This document shows positions 51,736 through 53,174 of a stretch of DNA of 53,174 nucleotides, piece by piece. The position numbers and the translations under genes are program-made. Source of the DNA: an uncultured Bacteroidota bacterium (GTDB lineage: Bacteria > Bacteroidota > Bacteroidia > Chitinophagales > Chitinophagaceae). The notes below the pieces were generated by a model. It searched no databases. It saw only the letters and a list, made by a program, of their open reading frames with translations, and was not told where the DNA came from. Within the stretch, counting starts at the first letter, position 1, and every line of letters starts with the position of its first letter. The stretch covers positions 1 to 53,174 of the forward strand of contig CAIYAG010000241.1 of the NCBI GenBank assembly GCA_903924075.1. The letters run 5' to 3'.

Positions 51736-53174
51736 CTACTTAGTGTAAATATTTGAAGTGTTACGATAACCGGCTCCTGTGTTAGAATACCAATCTTTGT
51801 ATGACGCACCACCTGATGCAGCCCAGTCAAAGAAATGTAGGTATGCTGTATTGATCGCAGCTTGTTCGAGAGGGTATTTGAAATCTCCAGAGAAATTCAA
51901 AGCCCAAGGGTAATTTTTCTTAGTAACATAATAGATCCCTGCAGAAGGGTTTGTTGCATCATCATTGATTCCTAGCTTGGTTAAATCAGCTAAATCAGTA
52001 GGCAACGTACCTGGAAGGTGCACTTCCATTCCTCTCCTTGCATTACTGATCAAGAATGGATTGAATGGAGCACTTCCCAATGTGCTTGTAGAGATTGGTG
52101 AAACAAAACTGATAAACAAGCTTGAAGTTTCTCCGGTTGCTTTTGGAAGATCCATTGTAGTATTCACAAAATACGCTCCGTTTGAATTGTTGATCATGGT
52201 AGTTACATCATCGAAAGGAATGATCACTGCTTTCTTTTGTCCAGCTTCTGTTCCATTACCATTGAACTTAGTATAACCAGCTGTAATTTTTCCTCCCTTT
52301 ACAGATTTAATTAAATCAGTACTAAAAGGAAACTGAACACCAAATCCATTTTTATAAGAGGCACCAGTAGCTATTGGTTTATAATTTGCTGTCATTTCAA
52401 CCACTTGATTCTTTGCATTACTCACCATGATGTATTGATAAGAAACAACTAAGTCGTTCAAATCATAATCGCCTGAATTAGGGAACAAATCTTCATAAGC
52501 TAGTGTTGCCCAAGCATCTTTTGAAGGATAGTAATTGGTGTACGCACGCTCTGGATCAGTTGGATAATCATCTAAAATATCCAATACACCATCACCATCT
52601 GTATCAATTGGTTTTTCTGTTTCTTTCACACCATCCACTGAAATTGCAGTGAGCGGATTTGATGTTGCATAGATCATTAGATCATTGAAATCATTGTCTG
52701 AACCAGCATCTCTACGCATGTCTTCAAAGCCAATGATAAAAGTGTCTTTATATTTAAGAAGCACATTATGTCTTCTAAGTTCTTCTGTTTTTTCTGGATT
52801 TAAATTATCATTTGAGAATAGAGCAGTTGCTGTAGTATTTGTTTCTTTACCATTCCATGCATTTTGAAACAATACTAAACCAATGGTAACGCCGGCAGGA
52901 AATTTTCCGATATTTACTTTATCTCCTGAGATCATGGAACCACCACTACCTTTTAAACTTGCATTTGGAAATACAAATTTGATCTCTTTGATATCAGCAA
53001 CTGTTTGTGGAGGATTCTTTGAATCATATACATAAAATCCAAGACTGTTTTTATAACCTGCACCTTCAAAAGTAAATGTCAACCAAACTTCTGCATCTTC
53101 AGTGATCACAATATTTGAAGTTGTTCCTGATGCAATATATTCAGGATGCAATTTTGGAACCTGTTTGGTTTCTG
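51736..53174 (-). CDS. LruC-domain/DUF4114 surface protein, cut by the window edge
   Basis: The 5' part is missing: the frame stays open to the right edge with no start I would trust, so at least 479 residues are present. The first part is a DUF4114-like domain that resembles the protein at 47.1 kb (VWLTFTFEGAGYKNSLGFYV, and IIGFEDMRRDAGSDNDFNDL). An acidic DTDGDGVLDILDDYPTDPERA segment follows, a thrombospondin type 3-like calcium-binding repeat. A LruC-type C-terminal domain then runs through YEDLFPNSGDYDLNDLVVSY to the end. LruC proteins are surface or secreted, and this one ends without a recognisable type A sorting domain. Role unknown; adhesin or matrix component is plausible. Confidence 0.85.
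   Translation of the reverse strand, partial: ETKQVPKLHPEYIASGTTSNIVITEDAEVWLTFTFEGAGYKNSLGFYVYDSKNPPQTVADIKEIKFVFPNASLKGSGGSMISGDKVNIGKFPAGVTIGLVLFQNAWNGKETNTTATALFSNDNLNPEKTEELRRHNVLLKYKDTFIIGFEDMRRDAGSDNDFNDLMIYATSNPLTAISVDGVKETEKPIDTDGDGVLDILDDYPTDPERAYTNYYPSKDAWATLAYEDLFPNSGDYDLNDLVVSYQYIMVSNAKNQVVEMTANYKPIATGASYKNGFGVQFPFSTDLIKSVKGGKITAGYTKFNGNGTEAGQKKAVIIPFDDVTTMINNSNGAYFVNTTMDLPKATGETSSLFISFVSPISTSTLGSAPFNPFLISNARRGMEVHLPGTLPTDLADLTKLGINDDATNPSAGIYYVTKKNYPWALNFSGDFKYPLEQAAINTAYLHFFDWAASGGASYKDWYSNTGAGYRNTSNIYTK

Overview
The window looks like a chromosome segment from a low-GC member of the Bacteroidota, probably Chitinophagaceae or a close relative. The evidence is a type IX secretion C-terminal sorting domain, a LruC/DUF4114 surface protein, an orphan TonB-plug protein, promoter-like TTTG-N19..21-TAnnTTTG pairs, few Shine-Dalgarno sequences, and typical Bacteroidota gene neighbourhoods. 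I see no phage, insertion sequence, CRISPR array, tRNA or rRNA. The species assignment is inference.

Layout. 0.1-6.3 kb: a small membrane protein, pyrH, a TolC-like protein, an MG2-like/TonB-plug protein and a methionine-type aminotransferase. 6.3-7.8 kb: a DinB-like protein and an AIM24-family protein. 7.9-14.9 kb: a leftward tetR-tolC-MFP-RND efflux operon, with a 17-bp perfect inverted repeat lying on its promoter. 15-20.5 kb: a DUF502 membrane protein, serC, a DUF1015 protein, a long-chain acyl-CoA synthetase and a stand-alone receiver. 20.7-25.7 kb: an exported M20-type amidohydrolase, an exported metal amidohydrolase and a large unrecognised helical protein. 25.9-40.3 kb: a branched-chain amino acid and threonine superoperon, leuA - [ilv leader and attenuator] - ilvE-ilvD-ilvB-ilvN-ilvC-ilvA - [thr leader] - thrA-thrB-thrC. 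40.4-46.0 kb: a Tat-exported Gfo/Idh oxidoreductase divergent from a penicillin-acylase-like protein and a GH43-like glycosidase. 46.0-53.2 kb: a NarL-type regulator, two related DUF4114 surface proteins (one cut by the window edge), a dihydrofolate-reductase-like protein, ExbD and a lipoprotein.

The most striking material is regulatory and sits in small leaders. Before ilvE, a 33-codon leader contains 16 Ile/Val/Leu codons and is followed by a perfect 12-bp GC-rich terminator. Before thrA, a 31-codon leader contains 12 Thr codons, six of them consecutive. This looks like classical ribosome-mediated attenuation applied twice in one gene cluster, first for branched-chain amino acids and then for threonine. 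Between them, 17-nt complementary arms flank the ilvA start codon and may add translational control. IlvA makes the isoleucine precursor from threonine, so these elements would separately tune threonine supply, threonine use and the shared branched-chain enzymes.

A second theme is a dispersed pyrimidine-rich heptad repeat. It occurs in four gaps, each time just downstream of the stop codon of a leftward gene.
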